Positions 50,523 through 61,318 of a stretch of 64,000 nt of DNA are shown piece by piece. A program made the position numbers and the translations under genes. This stretch comes from Curtobacterium sp. MCLR17_007 (GTDB taxonomy: Bacteria > Actinomycetota > Actinomycetes > Actinomycetales > Microbacteriaceae), in contig NZ_CP126271.1 of NCBI RefSeq assembly GCF_003234655.2, forward strand, positions 1,550,001-1,614,000. The letters run 5' to 3'. The number at the start of each line of letters is the position of its first letter. Positions within the stretch are counted from its first letter, which is position 1. The notes beneath the pieces are model-generated. The model was not told the DNA's origin and did no database searches. It was given only the letters and a program-made list of their open reading frames with translations.

Positions 50523-51881
50523 CTACTTCTTCACGAAACCGGAGTAGTCGTCCTGGAGCGTCTTCGTGTACTGCTCCGGGGTCGCCTTGCCCGCGACCAG
50601 GTCCTGCATCGCCGCCGTGATGGTGTCGTAGAACGTCGGCGTCGCGTAGTCCAGGTACGGGGTGATGCTGTTCGACGACGAGATCGCCTTGTAGTTGCTG
50701 GTGATGTCCCCGGCGATCGTCCCCTCGGCGGGGGTGTCGTCGTCCGGCACCACGGTCGGCAGGTTGCCCTTGTCGACGAGCGTCTCGGCGGCCTTCGCGT
50801 TCGTCACGAAGTCGACGTAGGCCGCAGCAGCGTTCGCGTTCTTGGTCTTGGAGGTGATGGCCCACGCCAGGCCCTCACCGCCCATCGTCACCGGCTTCGA
50901 TGCGCTGGGCGGGGTCAGGGCGGTGAAGCCGATGTCCTTCGCGCTGGCGGCGGCTTCGAGGGTGGCCTGGTACCAGGTCCCCGTGATGAGGAAGGCCGAG
51001 CCGCCCTTGCCGAACGTGCTCACGGCGTCGTCACGTGAGACGCCGTTCGCACCCTCGGTGACGTAGCCCTTGTCGACCCAGTCGGTGATGGTGCTGGCGG
51101 CCTTGACCTCGTCGTCGCCGGTCCAGCTGCCGGACTTGCCCGCGACCAGGTCGTTGACGGCGTCGTGTCCGGCCAGGGCGGAGAGGACCAGCCCGTACAG
51201 GTGGATGCCCGGGCTCTTCTCGACGTCGCCGTAGCTCAGGGGCAGCGACCCGGCGGACTTGACCTTCGCCATGTCCGCGGTCAGTTCGGCGACCGTCGTC
51301 GGCGGGCTGTCGATGCCGGCCTGCTGCAGGACCTCCTTGTTGTAGTACAGACCCACGAGCTCGCCGGTCTGCGAGACGCCGTACAGGTCGTCGCCCTGCC
51401 AGGTGCTGCCGTCGCTCGAGAACGAGTTGAGCTTCAGCAGGCTCGACGGGTAGTAGTCGTCCCAGCCGTACAGCTTGGAGTAGTCGTTCACGGGGCGCAG
51501 GAAGCCCGCCTTCACGAAGGCACCCATGTCCGGGTACCCCTGGTTCGCCTGCACGACGTCCGGCGGGTTGTCACCCGACAGCGCGAGCTTCAGCGTCGTC
51601 TTCAGGTCGGCGAACGAGCGCGAGACCCGCTTGATGGTGATGTTCGGGTGCGCCTTCTCGAACGCGTCGTTGAGCTCCTGCTGCGCGTCGTTGATGCCGG
51701 TGTCGGTGTTCTGGTCCCAGACCGTCAGGGTCGTCTTGCCGGACCCGACGTCCTTCGACACGGGGCCGAGGCTCTGCGACGCGGCCGGGGCTGCCGATCC
51801 GCCCGGCGTGCACGCGGTCAGGCCGAGTGCCAGGGCTGCGGCGACGCCGATGACCATCGTCGCCTTGCTGGAGTGCTTCAT
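50523..51881 (-). CDS. Sugar ABC transporter substrate-binding lipoprotein, locus B
   Basis: A 452-residue family 1 solute-binding protein with signal peptide and lipobox LTAC (Cys24). The mature part contains KTTLTVWDQNTDTGINDAQQ, NPPDVVQANQGYPDMGAFVK, LVGLYYNKEVLQQAGID and FGKGGSAFLITGTWYQAT, all typical of oligosaccharide-binding proteins. It follows the PfkB gene by 50 bp. Ligand unknown and probably different from locus A, since the two binding proteins look only distantly alike. Confidence 0.92.
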   Translation of the reverse strand: MKHSSKATMVIGVAAALALGLTACTPGGSAAPAASQSLGPVSKDVGSGKTTLTVWDQNTDTGINDAQQELNDAFEKAHPNITIKRVSRSFADLKTTLKLALSGDNPPDVVQANQGYPDMGAFVKAGFLRPVNDYSKLYGWDDYYPSSLLKLNSFSSDGSTWQGDDLYGVSQTGELVGLYYNKEVLQQAGIDSPPTTVAELTADMAKVKSAGSLPLSYGDVEKSPGIHLYGLVLSALAGHDAVNDLVAGKSGSWTGDDEVKAASTITDWVDKGYVTEGANGVSRDDAVSTFGKGGSAFLITGTWYQATLEAAASAKDIGFTALTPPSASKPVTMGGEGLAWAITSKTKNANAAAAYVDFVTNAKAAETLVDKGNLPTVVPDDDTPAEGTIAGDITSNYKAISSSNSITPYLDYATPTFYDTITAAMQDLVAGKATPEQYTKTLQDDYSGFVKK

Positions 51882-51931
51882 GGTGGTCCAGTCCTTCGAG
51901 TGGGCTTCGGGTTGGGGGAGTGCGGGAGGAG

Positions 51932-52870
51932 TCAGTGGCTGGGGGCGACCGCGTCGAGGAACGACCAGTCGCCGGGGGCGGCCGTGCGGCGCAGGAAGGC
52001 CCGGAGCTGCTCGGGGTGCGGCGCGCTCGCGGCACCCCCGAGTCCGGTGACGGCGTAGGCGGCGCTCGCCGCGGCGAAGCGCAGCCGGGTCGGGAGGTCC
52101 CAGCCGTGGTGGGCCCCGGCCATGAACGACGCCACGAACACGTCGCCGGCGCCGGTGGGGTCGACCACGTCCACGCGGACCGTCGGCGCGGTGACGACGG
52201 TGCCGTTCGCCGAGTCCACCGCGACGACACCGTCTCCGCCGCAGGTGACGACGGCGAGGGGCACCCGCTCGGCGAGGGCCTTCGCGGCGTCGAGTGCCGT
52301 GTCGGTGCGCGTGTACCGCATCGCCTCGACGTGGTTCGGCACGAAGACGTCCACCTCGGCGAGCCGGTCGAGCACGCCGCCCGACCACGCACCGGTGTGG
52401 TCCCACCCGACCCCGCCGACGACCGTGGTGCCCGTCGCGCGGAGCTCGGCGACCCATGCGGGCAGGGGCGCCGCGATGCCGACGTGGGTGGCGGCGACCG
52501 GTCCGAGGTCCTCGGGCACGGTGAGGGCGTCCAGGTGTTCCTCGTACGTGATGAAGCTGCGGTCCTCGGGACCCGTCAGCGCGACCGACACCGAGCTCTG
52601 GTGGCCTGGCACGACGGTCAGCAGGCTGGTGTCGAGCAGCGGTTCAGCGGTGAGCGTCGCGTACACGTGCTGGCCGAGCACGTCGTCGCCGAGCCGGCTG
52701 AGCAGCTTGGTCGGTGCACCGGCCCGGGCGGCGGCCACGGCACGGTTCGCCACCCCGCCGGGTGTGACCGTGAACGCGTCCGCGTAGACCTCCGCGCCCT
52801 GCTCCGGCGCCGTGACGCCGGCGAAGACCAGGTCGCAGAACACGTCGCCGGCGAACAGCAGTGCGGTCAC
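51932..52870 (-). CDS. PfkB-family carbohydrate kinase, locus B
   Basis: A 312-residue ribokinase-fold kinase. The N-terminal signature is TPGGVANRAVAAARAGAPTK, and the C-terminal one VDVVDPTGAGDVFVASFMAG carries the catalytic Asp. It is the first gene of the leftward arm and divergent from deoR, just as in locus A. FVPNHVEAMRYTRTDTALDA aligns in pattern with FTPNDREAMAYTRTDDPVRA of the locus A kinase, indicating a common origin. It probably phosphorylates the imported sugar or glycoside. Confidence 0.88.
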   Translation of the reverse strand: MTALLFAGDVFCDLVFAGVTAPEQGAEVYADAFTVTPGGVANRAVAAARAGAPTKLLSRLGDDVLGQHVYATLTAEPLLDTSLLTVVPGHQSSVSVALTGPEDRSFITYEEHLDALTVPEDLGPVAATHVGIAAPLPAWVAELRATGTTVVGGVGWDHTGAWSGGVLDRLAEVDVFVPNHVEAMRYTRTDTALDAAKALAERVPLAVVTCGGDGVVAVDSANGTVVTAPTVRVDVVDPTGAGDVFVASFMAGAHHGWDLPTRLRFAAASAAYAVTGLGGAASAPHPEQLRAFLRRTAAPGDWSFLDAVAPSH

Positions 52871-53021
52871 GGCTTCTCCTCATCGTTGCGGATCGTCCCT
52901 GCGCAGGGATGCGCATTCCGGGACGGGACCGCTGGTGATGCTCAAGCCTGCGTGCTTGGTGTTGCGAGGACGTTACTCGATTGCACCAGATTTGTTAAGT
53001 CTGCTCCAGATCACGATTCGG

Positions 53022-53062
53022 TTGCGCGATCTTGCGTGAGGTTGCGCGAGTTCGGATACAGT
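53022..53062 (+). promoter_or_regulatory. Three phased direct repeats and -10 element of deoR, locus B
   Basis: TTGCGCGA (53022), TTGCGTGA (53032) and TTGCGCGA (53042) are spaced exactly 10 bp apart. TACAGT at 53057-53062 is a good -10 element 6 bp before the ATG at 53069, predicting a leaderless mRNA. The layout matches the TTGATCG repeats of locus A although the repeat sequence differs, as expected of diverged DeoR operators. Confidence 0.55.
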
Positions 53063-53068
53063 GACGCC

Positions 53069-53848
53069 ATGATCCTGCGTGAGCGGCAGAACCGCATCAT
53101 CACGGCGCTGCGGGTCGGCGGGGCCGCCTCGGTCCAGGAACTCGCCGACGCGCTGTCCGTGAGCCCGGCGACGATCCGCCGCGACCTCGAGATGCTCGAC
53201 CGCAACGGCGAGCTTGTCCGCACCTGGGGTGGCGCCGTGGTCGCTCCCCGGCAGACCGCACAGGACGGCGACGGCCCCGAGCCGATCGAGACCCCGTTCG
53301 AAGCTGCCGGCGACCTCGACCTGAAGCGTCGGATGGCGGTGGCTGCCGCTGCGATGGTGCAGGACGGCCAGGTGGTCATCCTCGACATCGGCACGACCAC
53401 CCCGCAGATCGCCGAGCTGCTGCGGGGCCGTGACATCACCGTCATCACGACGAACCTGGCGGTGTTCGACGTCCTGCGGGACGACGAGGCAGTCCGGCTC
53501 GTGCTGCTCGGCGGAGTCGTCCGGCGCAACTACCGCACGCTCGTCGGCTCCCTGGCCGAGGCGGCGCTCGAACACGTCAGCGCCGACCTGCTCTTCCTGT
53601 CGTGCACGGGTGTCCGCGCGAACGGGCACGTCGTGGACAACATGGCGGTCGAGGCCCCGATCAAGCAGTCGATGATCACCGCTGCCGAGCGGGTCGTCCT
53701 GCTGGCGTCCGAAGCCAAGTTCCCCGGCAGCGGCGCCCTGCGGCTCTGCTCCCTCACCGACGTCGACGTGGTCATCACCACGACCGGCGCTCCTGACGAA
53801 ACACTCGCACACAGCCGGAACGCCGGCGGAGAGGTCATCACCACATGA
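53069..53848 (+). CDS. DeoR-family transcriptional regulator, locus B
   Basis: A 259-residue DeoR-type repressor. The helix-turn-helix is AASVQELADALSVSPATIRR followed by LEMLDRNGELVRTWGGAVV. The effector domain has VVILDIGTTTPQIAELL, VITTNLAVFDVL, LLGGVVRRNYRTLVG and VLLASEAKFPGSGALR. Known relatives respond to phosphorylated sugars, which here could be the PfkB product. ATGA overlap with the GH4 gene. Start chosen from family alignment and the -10 element at 53057. Confidence 0.9.
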   Translation: MILRERQNRIITALRVGGAASVQELADALSVSPATIRRDLEMLDRNGELVRTWGGAVVAPRQTAQDGDGPEPIETPFEAAGDLDLKRRMAVAAAAMVQDGQVVILDIGTTTPQIAELLRGRDITVITTNLAVFDVLRDDEAVRLVLLGGVVRRNYRTLVGSLAEAALEHVSADLLFLSCTGVRANGHVVDNMAVEAPIKQSMITAAERVVLLASEAKFPGSGALRLCSLTDVDVVITTTGAPDETLAHSRNAGGEVITT

Positions 53849-55203
53849 AGCTCTGCATCCTCGGAGGCGGCGGGTTCCGCACGCCGTACGTGTACCAGGC
53901 ACTGCTCCGCGACAACGGGTCGCCACGCGTCGACGAGGTCGCGCTGTACGACGTCGACGAGGTCCGGCTGCACGCGATGGTCGCGATCCTCACCGAGCTC
54001 GCCGCCGAATTCCCGGACGCGCCGGTCCTCAAGCCCACGACCGACCTGCACCGCGCGGTCGAGGGCAGCGACTACGTCTTCGCCGCCCTGCGCGTCGGCG
54101 GACTCGAGGGCCGACGCTGCGACGAGCACGTCGCGCTCGACCTGAACGTCCTCGGGCAGGAGACCACCGGCCCCGGCGGCCTCGCGTACGCCATCCGCAC
54201 CGTGCCGGTCATGGTCGAGGCGGCGAAGGTCATCCGTGACCTCGCCCCGAACGCCTACGTGATGAACTTCACCAACCCCGCCGGCATCATCACCGAGGCG
54301 ATGCAGACCGTCCTCGGTGACCGCGTCCTCGGCATCTGCGACACGCCGTCCGGCCTCGGCCGTCGTGTGGCGGGGATGCTCGGGCTCGACCACACCCGCG
54401 TGCAGATGGACTACGTCGGTCTCAACCACCTGGGCTGGATGCGCCGCGTGATGTACGACGGCCGCGACGTCCTGCCTGAGCTCATGGCGGACGACGAGCG
54501 TCTCGGGGCGATGGAAGAGGGGCACGTGTTCGGCCTCGACTGGATCCGCTCGCTCGGCTCGATCCCGAACGAGTACCTGTACTACTACTACTTCAACCGT
54601 GACGCGGTCCGCACGATCGTCGGCTCCGGCAAGACCCGCGGCGACTTCCTCGCCGAGAGCCAGTCCGCCTTCTACGAGCGCGCGAGTGCCGCGGGTGACG
54701 GCGTGGCCGAGTTCTGGCGCGAGACCGTCGAACGGCGCAGCGCCTCGTACATGGCCGAGGCGAAGGGCGGCACGCAGGACGAGCCCCTCGACCCGAAGGA
54801 GCGCGAGACCGACCCGTCCCACCAGGGCTACGCCGGGGTCGCCCTCGGGGTGATGGCCGCGATCAGCCGCAACGAGCGCCAGACGATGATCCTGAACGTC
54901 CGGAACAACGGCACGATCGCCGGGCTCCCGCGCGACGCGGTCGTCGAGGTCCCGACGATGGTCGACGCGAACGGCGTGCACCCGATGACCACGGACCAGC
55001 CGGACCTGCACCAGATCGGGCTGATGAGCCAGGTGAAGGCCGTCGAGCGCCACACGATCGCGGCCGCCCTGACCGGGTCGAAGGACGAGGCACTCAAGGC
55101 GTTCGCGCTGCACCCGCTGGTCGACAGCGTCAGTGTTGCCCGTGACCTGGTGCGCGGGTACGTCGACCGCATCCCCGAGGTGGCGGCGGTCCTGACGAAG
55201 TAG
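53845..55203 (+). CDS. GH4 NAD-dependent 6-phospho-beta-glucosidase-like enzyme, locus B
   Basis: A 452-residue GH4 enzyme paralogous to that at 43087. Rossmann motif KLCILGGGGFRTPYVYQAL; VMNFTNPAGIITEAM; metal-ligand Cys165 in LGICDTPSGLG and His196 in YVGLNHLGWM, at the same residue numbers as in locus A. IPNEYLYYYYFNRDAV matches LPNEYLHYYAYRRDVL there. A Ser in place of Ile in CDTPSG, against CDSPIG, hints at a different glycone. It needs NAD+ and a divalent metal. It is the last gene of locus B; a weak hairpin (TCCCGTC/GACGGGA, about 55214-55235) and repeat copy 6 follow. Confidence 0.88.
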   Translation: MKLCILGGGGFRTPYVYQALLRDNGSPRVDEVALYDVDEVRLHAMVAILTELAAEFPDAPVLKPTTDLHRAVEGSDYVFAALRVGGLEGRRCDEHVALDLNVLGQETTGPGGLAYAIRTVPVMVEAAKVIRDLAPNAYVMNFTNPAGIITEAMQTVLGDRVLGICDTPSGLGRRVAGMLGLDHTRVQMDYVGLNHLGWMRRVMYDGRDVLPELMADDERLGAMEEGHVFGLDWIRSLGSIPNEYLYYYYFNRDAVRTIVGSGKTRGDFLAESQSAFYERASAAGDGVAEFWRETVERRSASYMAEAKGGTQDEPLDPKERETDPSHQGYAGVALGVMAAISRNERQTMILNVRNNGTIAGLPRDAVVEVPTMVDANGVHPMTTDQPDLHQIGLMSQVKAVERHTIAAALTGSKDEALKAFALHPLVDSVSVARDLVRGYVDRIPEVAAVLTK

Positions 55204-55310
55204 CGCGTTCCTTCCCGTCACGCGGGGGACGGGAGGTCGGTTCGCGCGTGGTCGGGTGGAACATCCGCCTGCCAACGCGCGATTCGACGGTCCATGTACG
55301 ACCACACGGC

Positions 55311-55352
55311 GGACGGGAGGCCCGGTGCCAGCTGGCACCGGGCCTCCAGTCT
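55311..55352. terminator. Hairpin, GACGGGAGGC-type repeat copy 6
   Basis: Arms 55311-55331 and 55332-55352 pair over 21 bp with two mismatches. It lies between convergent GH4 and aldo/keto reductase genes, 5 bp from the reductase stop. A half-copy GGACGGGAGGTCGG occurs upstream at about 55227-55240. Confidence 0.7.
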
Positions 55353-55357
55353 GTGCA

Positions 55358-57822
<2,465 letters not shown>

Positions 57823-57832
57823 GGGTCCCCGG

Positions 57833-60250
57833 TCAGCGACCGAGCTGCGCGCGCAGGTAGGGGGCGGTCCGGCTCGTCGTCGACCCGGCGACCTCGTCCG
57901 GGGTCCCGGTGGCCACGACCTGCCCGCCGTCCTCGCCGCCGCCCGGCCCCATGTCGATGACGTGGTCCGCGGTCGCGACGACGTCCATCGCGTGCTCGAC
58001 GATCACGACCGTGTTGCCCGCGTCGGTGAGCCGTGCGAGCTGTTCGGTCAGCAGTTCGACGTCGGCGGGGTGCAGTCCCGTCGTCGGTTCGTCGAGCAGG
58101 TACAGCGTGTGCCCGGTCCGCGCGCGCTGGAGCTCGGTCGCGAGCTTGATGCGCTGCGCCTCGCCGCCGGACAGCTCCGGCGCCGGCTGCCCGAGTCGCA
58201 GGTACCCCAGACCCACCTGCCGCAGCGTCTCGAGCGCGCGGGACGCCGCCGGCACGGACGCCAGGAACGGCGCCGCGTCGTCCACCGTCATCGCGAGCAC
58301 GTCGGCGATCGTCGCGTCGTGCCAGCGGACCTCGAGGGTCTCGGCCGTGTAGCGCGAACCGTGGCACTCCGGGCAGGGTGCCCAGCTGCCGGGCAGGAAC
58401 AGCAGCTCGACGGACACCGAGCCCTCGCCCTGGCAGACCTCGCACCGTCCACCCGCGACGTTGAAGGAGAACCGTCCGGCGGTCCATCCGCGGGCGCGGG
58501 CGTCGTCCGTCGCGGCGAACGTCGACCGCACCGCGTCGAACAGCCCGGTGTAGGTGGCCAGGTTCGACCGGGGTGTGCGACCGATCGGCTTCTGGTCGAC
58601 CTGGACGACGCGGTCGACCAGCGGGTGGTCCAGGGCGGTCCGGGGGAGCACACCACCGACGAGCGAGGACTTGCCGGATCCGCTCACGCCGGTCACGGCG
58701 GTCAGGACACCGAGGGGCAGGTCGACGTCGAGCCCGCGCAGGTTGTGCTGCGTGACGTCACGGAGCTGCAGCGTGTCCACCGGCACGCGCGGGCTCCGGG
58801 GTGCGGTGTCGTCGACCCGTGGCCGCAGGAAGCGCCGGGTGACCGACGCCTCGACCTCGGCGAGCCCGTCGACCGGGCCGCTGTACAGTACGGTGCCGCC
58901 GCCGCTGCCCGCACCGGGTCCGACGTCGACGACCCAGTCGGCGCGGCGCACGATGCCCATGTCGTGTTCCACCACGAACACGCTGTTCCCGCCGGCGCGC
59001 AGGTCCTCGAGCACCTCGACCAGGGACTCGGCGTCGGCGGGGTGCAGGCCGGCGCTCGGCTCGTCGAGCACGTACACGACGCCGAACAGTCCGGAGCGCA
59101 GCTGCGTCGCGATGCGCAGGCGCTGGGTCTCGCCGGGGGAGAGCGTCGGGGTCGCGCGGTCGAGCGACAGGTACCCGAGCCCGAGGCCGGTCAGCACCTC
59201 GACCCGGGTGAGCAGGTCGCGGGAGATCGCGACGGCGACCTCGGTGTGCTCGCCCGACGACGCGCGCGACGTCGCTGCGGTCGCGTCGGTGATCGTGGCG
59301 ATCGGACCGAGCGCGTCGGCGAGGGCCGTCAGCGGCATCCCGTTCAGCGCGGCGATCGTGTGCCCGCCGACGGTCACCGCGAGGGCAGCGCGGGTCAGCC
59401 CGGTCCCGCCGCAGAGCCCGCACGGACCGGACTCGACGAAGCGCAGGGCCTTCGTTCGCTGCGTCTCGCTCTGGCTGTCGGCGAGGGTGTGCAGGATGAA
59501 CTGTCGGGCGCTCCAGAACCGGCCCCGGTACGGCTTCGCGACCCGGTCGCGCTTGGGGTGGACCTCGACGACGGGCTGCTCCTCGGTGAAGAGCAGCCAG
59601 TCCCGATCGGCTCGGGAGAGCTCGCGCCACGGTCGCTCGATGTCGTAGCCGAGCCCAGCGGTCACGTCGCGCAGGTTCTTGCCCTGCCAGGCGCCCGGCC
59701 ACGCGGTGATCGCGCCGTCACGGATGCTGAGGGAGTCGTCGTGCACGGCCGACCGCTCGGTCACCTCGTGCGCGGTGCCGAGGCCGTGACAGCGGGGGCA
59801 CGCCCCGGCCACGGTGTTCGGCGAGAAGGAGTCCGACTCCAGCCGGTTCGCCCCCGCGGGGTAGGTGCCGGCGCGGGAGAACAGCATGCGCATCGAGTTC
59901 GACAGCGTCGTCAGGGTGCCGACGGTCGACCGGGAGCTCGGCGCACCGCGCCGCTGCTGCAGCGCCACGGCCGGGGGCAGTCCGGTGATCGAGTCGACGT
60001 GCGGGGTCGACCCCTGCGCGATGAGCCGTCGGGCGTAGGGGGCGACCGACTCGAGGAACCGTCGCTGCGCCTCGGCGAACACGGTGCCGAACGCCAACGA
60101 GGACTTGCCCGAACCGGAGACGCCGGTGAAGGCGACGATGCAGTCGCGCGGCACGTCCACGTCGACGTCCCGCAGGTTGTTCTCACGGGCACCACGGACC
60201 CGGATGAACCCGTCGCGGCCGAGGTCGGGCATGGTCGAGGGGGAGGGCAT
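57833..60250 (-). CDS. UvrA-like excinuclease ATPase (UvrA2 type)
   Basis: An 805-residue protein with two ABC ATPase modules: Walker A GVSGSGKSSLAFGTVFAEAQ and GVSGSGKSSLVGGVLPR, signatures LSPGETQRLRIATQL and LSGGEAQRIKLATEL, and Walker B VYVLDEPSAGLHPADAES and LYLLDEPTTGLHPADVEL. Zinc-finger cysteines are present (CPRCHGLG, CGLCGGTG, CEVCQGEG, CPECHGSRY). It is about 150 residues shorter than housekeeping UvrA and lacks the UvrB-interaction region, as in UvrA2 and drug-resistance relatives such as DrrC. Role in DNA-damage or DNA-binding-drug tolerance is inferred from the family. Confidence 0.9.
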   Translation of the reverse strand: MPSPSTMPDLGRDGFIRVRGARENNLRDVDVDVPRDCIVAFTGVSGSGKSSLAFGTVFAEAQRRFLESVAPYARRLIAQGSTPHVDSITGLPPAVALQQRRGAPSSRSTVGTLTTLSNSMRMLFSRAGTYPAGANRLESDSFSPNTVAGACPRCHGLGTAHEVTERSAVHDDSLSIRDGAITAWPGAWQGKNLRDVTAGLGYDIERPWRELSRADRDWLLFTEEQPVVEVHPKRDRVAKPYRGRFWSARQFILHTLADSQSETQRTKALRFVESGPCGLCGGTGLTRAALAVTVGGHTIAALNGMPLTALADALGPIATITDATAATSRASSGEHTEVAVAISRDLLTRVEVLTGLGLGYLSLDRATPTLSPGETQRLRIATQLRSGLFGVVYVLDEPSAGLHPADAESLVEVLEDLRAGGNSVFVVEHDMGIVRRADWVVDVGPGAGSGGGTVLYSGPVDGLAEVEASVTRRFLRPRVDDTAPRSPRVPVDTLQLRDVTQHNLRGLDVDLPLGVLTAVTGVSGSGKSSLVGGVLPRTALDHPLVDRVVQVDQKPIGRTPRSNLATYTGLFDAVRSTFAATDDARARGWTAGRFSFNVAGGRCEVCQGEGSVSVELLFLPGSWAPCPECHGSRYTAETLEVRWHDATIADVLAMTVDDAAPFLASVPAASRALETLRQVGLGYLRLGQPAPELSGGEAQRIKLATELQRARTGHTLYLLDEPTTGLHPADVELLTEQLARLTDAGNTVVIVEHAMDVVATADHVIDMGPGGGEDGGQVVATGTPDEVAGSTTSRTAPYLRAQLGR

Positions 60251-60381
60251 CCTGTCGACACTAGGCCGAGCAGCTGAGCGTCAGCGCGTGCGTCCACGTC
60301 ATGGTGGGCTGCTGTTCACCCGCGATGGCCACACTGGGAGCAGAGCGCGCGGGTCGGATCCGCGCGGGGAACGGAGACGCG

Positions 60382-61290
60382 ATGCTGGACGCCACACCGG
60401 TCGGGGACCTGCGCGAGTACATCGAGGACCTCCGGACGCGGGGGTTCACGGTCGAGAGCGCGCACACCGCCGACCCGGAGCTGATCGACCCGCAGGGCAA
60501 CCCGATCCACACCTGGCGAGAGGACTACCCGTACGACGAGCGGATGGACCGCGACGAGTACGAGTACGAGAAGTACCGGCTGCAGGTCGAGCTGCTCAAG
60601 CTGCAGTACTGGCTCGAGGACGAGGGCCGTCGCGCGATCATCCTCTTCGAGGGCCGTGACGCCGCGGGCAAGGGCGGCACGATCAAGCGCTTCACGGAGC
60701 ACCTCAACCCCCGGACGTCCCGGGTCGTCGCGCTGTCGAAGCCGAACGACCGCGAGCGGGGCCAGTGGTACTTCCAGCGCTACGTGGAGCACCTGCCCAG
60801 CGCCGGCGAGATCGTCATGTTCGACCGCTCCTGGTACAACCGTGCCGGCGTCGAGCGGGTCATGGGGTTCTGCTCGGACGACGAGTACGAGACCTTCATG
60901 AACCAGGCGCCGTCGTTCGAACGCATGCTCGTGGACTCCGGCATCCACGTCACGAAGTTCTGGTTCTCGGTCACGCGCAAGGAGCAGCGCACCCGGTTCG
61001 CGATCCGGCAGCTCGACCCGGTGCGACGGTGGAAGCTGTCGCCGATGGACGTCGCGTCGCTGAGCGTCTGGGACGACTACACCGCTGCCAAGGAGGCGAT
61101 ATTCCAGCGCACGGACAAGCGCTACGCCCCGTGGACCATCGTCCGCTCGAACGACAAGAAGCGGGCCCGCGTCAACGCCATGCGCTACTTCCTGGCGCAG
61201 TTCGACTACGAGGACAAGGACACGTCCGTCGCCGTCGCCCCGGATCCGCTGCTCGTGATGCGCGGCAAGGCCCTGCAGCTCGAGGAGTAG
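60382..61290 (+). CDS. ppk2: Polyphosphate kinase 2 (PPK2, class I type)
   Basis: A 302-residue PPK2 enzyme that transfers phosphate between polyphosphate and nucleoside diphosphates. Walker A FEGRDAAGKGGTIKRFTEHL, LPSAGEIVMFDRSWYNRAGV (Walker B with Asp-Arg), the lid FWFSVTRKEQRTRFAIRQ and the ending SNDKKRARVNAMRYFL are diagnostic. One-domain length fits class I. GGAG at 60373-60376 supports the ATG at 60382; the frame upstream lacks family similarity. Divergent from uvrA2. Confidence 0.93.
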   Translation: MLDATPVGDLREYIEDLRTRGFTVESAHTADPELIDPQGNPIHTWREDYPYDERMDRDEYEYEKYRLQVELLKLQYWLEDEGRRAIILFEGRDAAGKGGTIKRFTEHLNPRTSRVVALSKPNDRERGQWYFQRYVEHLPSAGEIVMFDRSWYNRAGVERVMGFCSDDEYETFMNQAPSFERMLVDSGIHVTKFWFSVTRKEQRTRFAIRQLDPVRRWKLSPMDVASLSVWDDYTAAKEAIFQRTDKRYAPWTIVRSNDKKRARVNAMRYFLAQFDYEDKDTSVAVAPDPLLVMRGKALQLEE

Positions 61291-61318
61291 CCACGCGGCG
61301 TCCCGCGCGGCGGACGGA

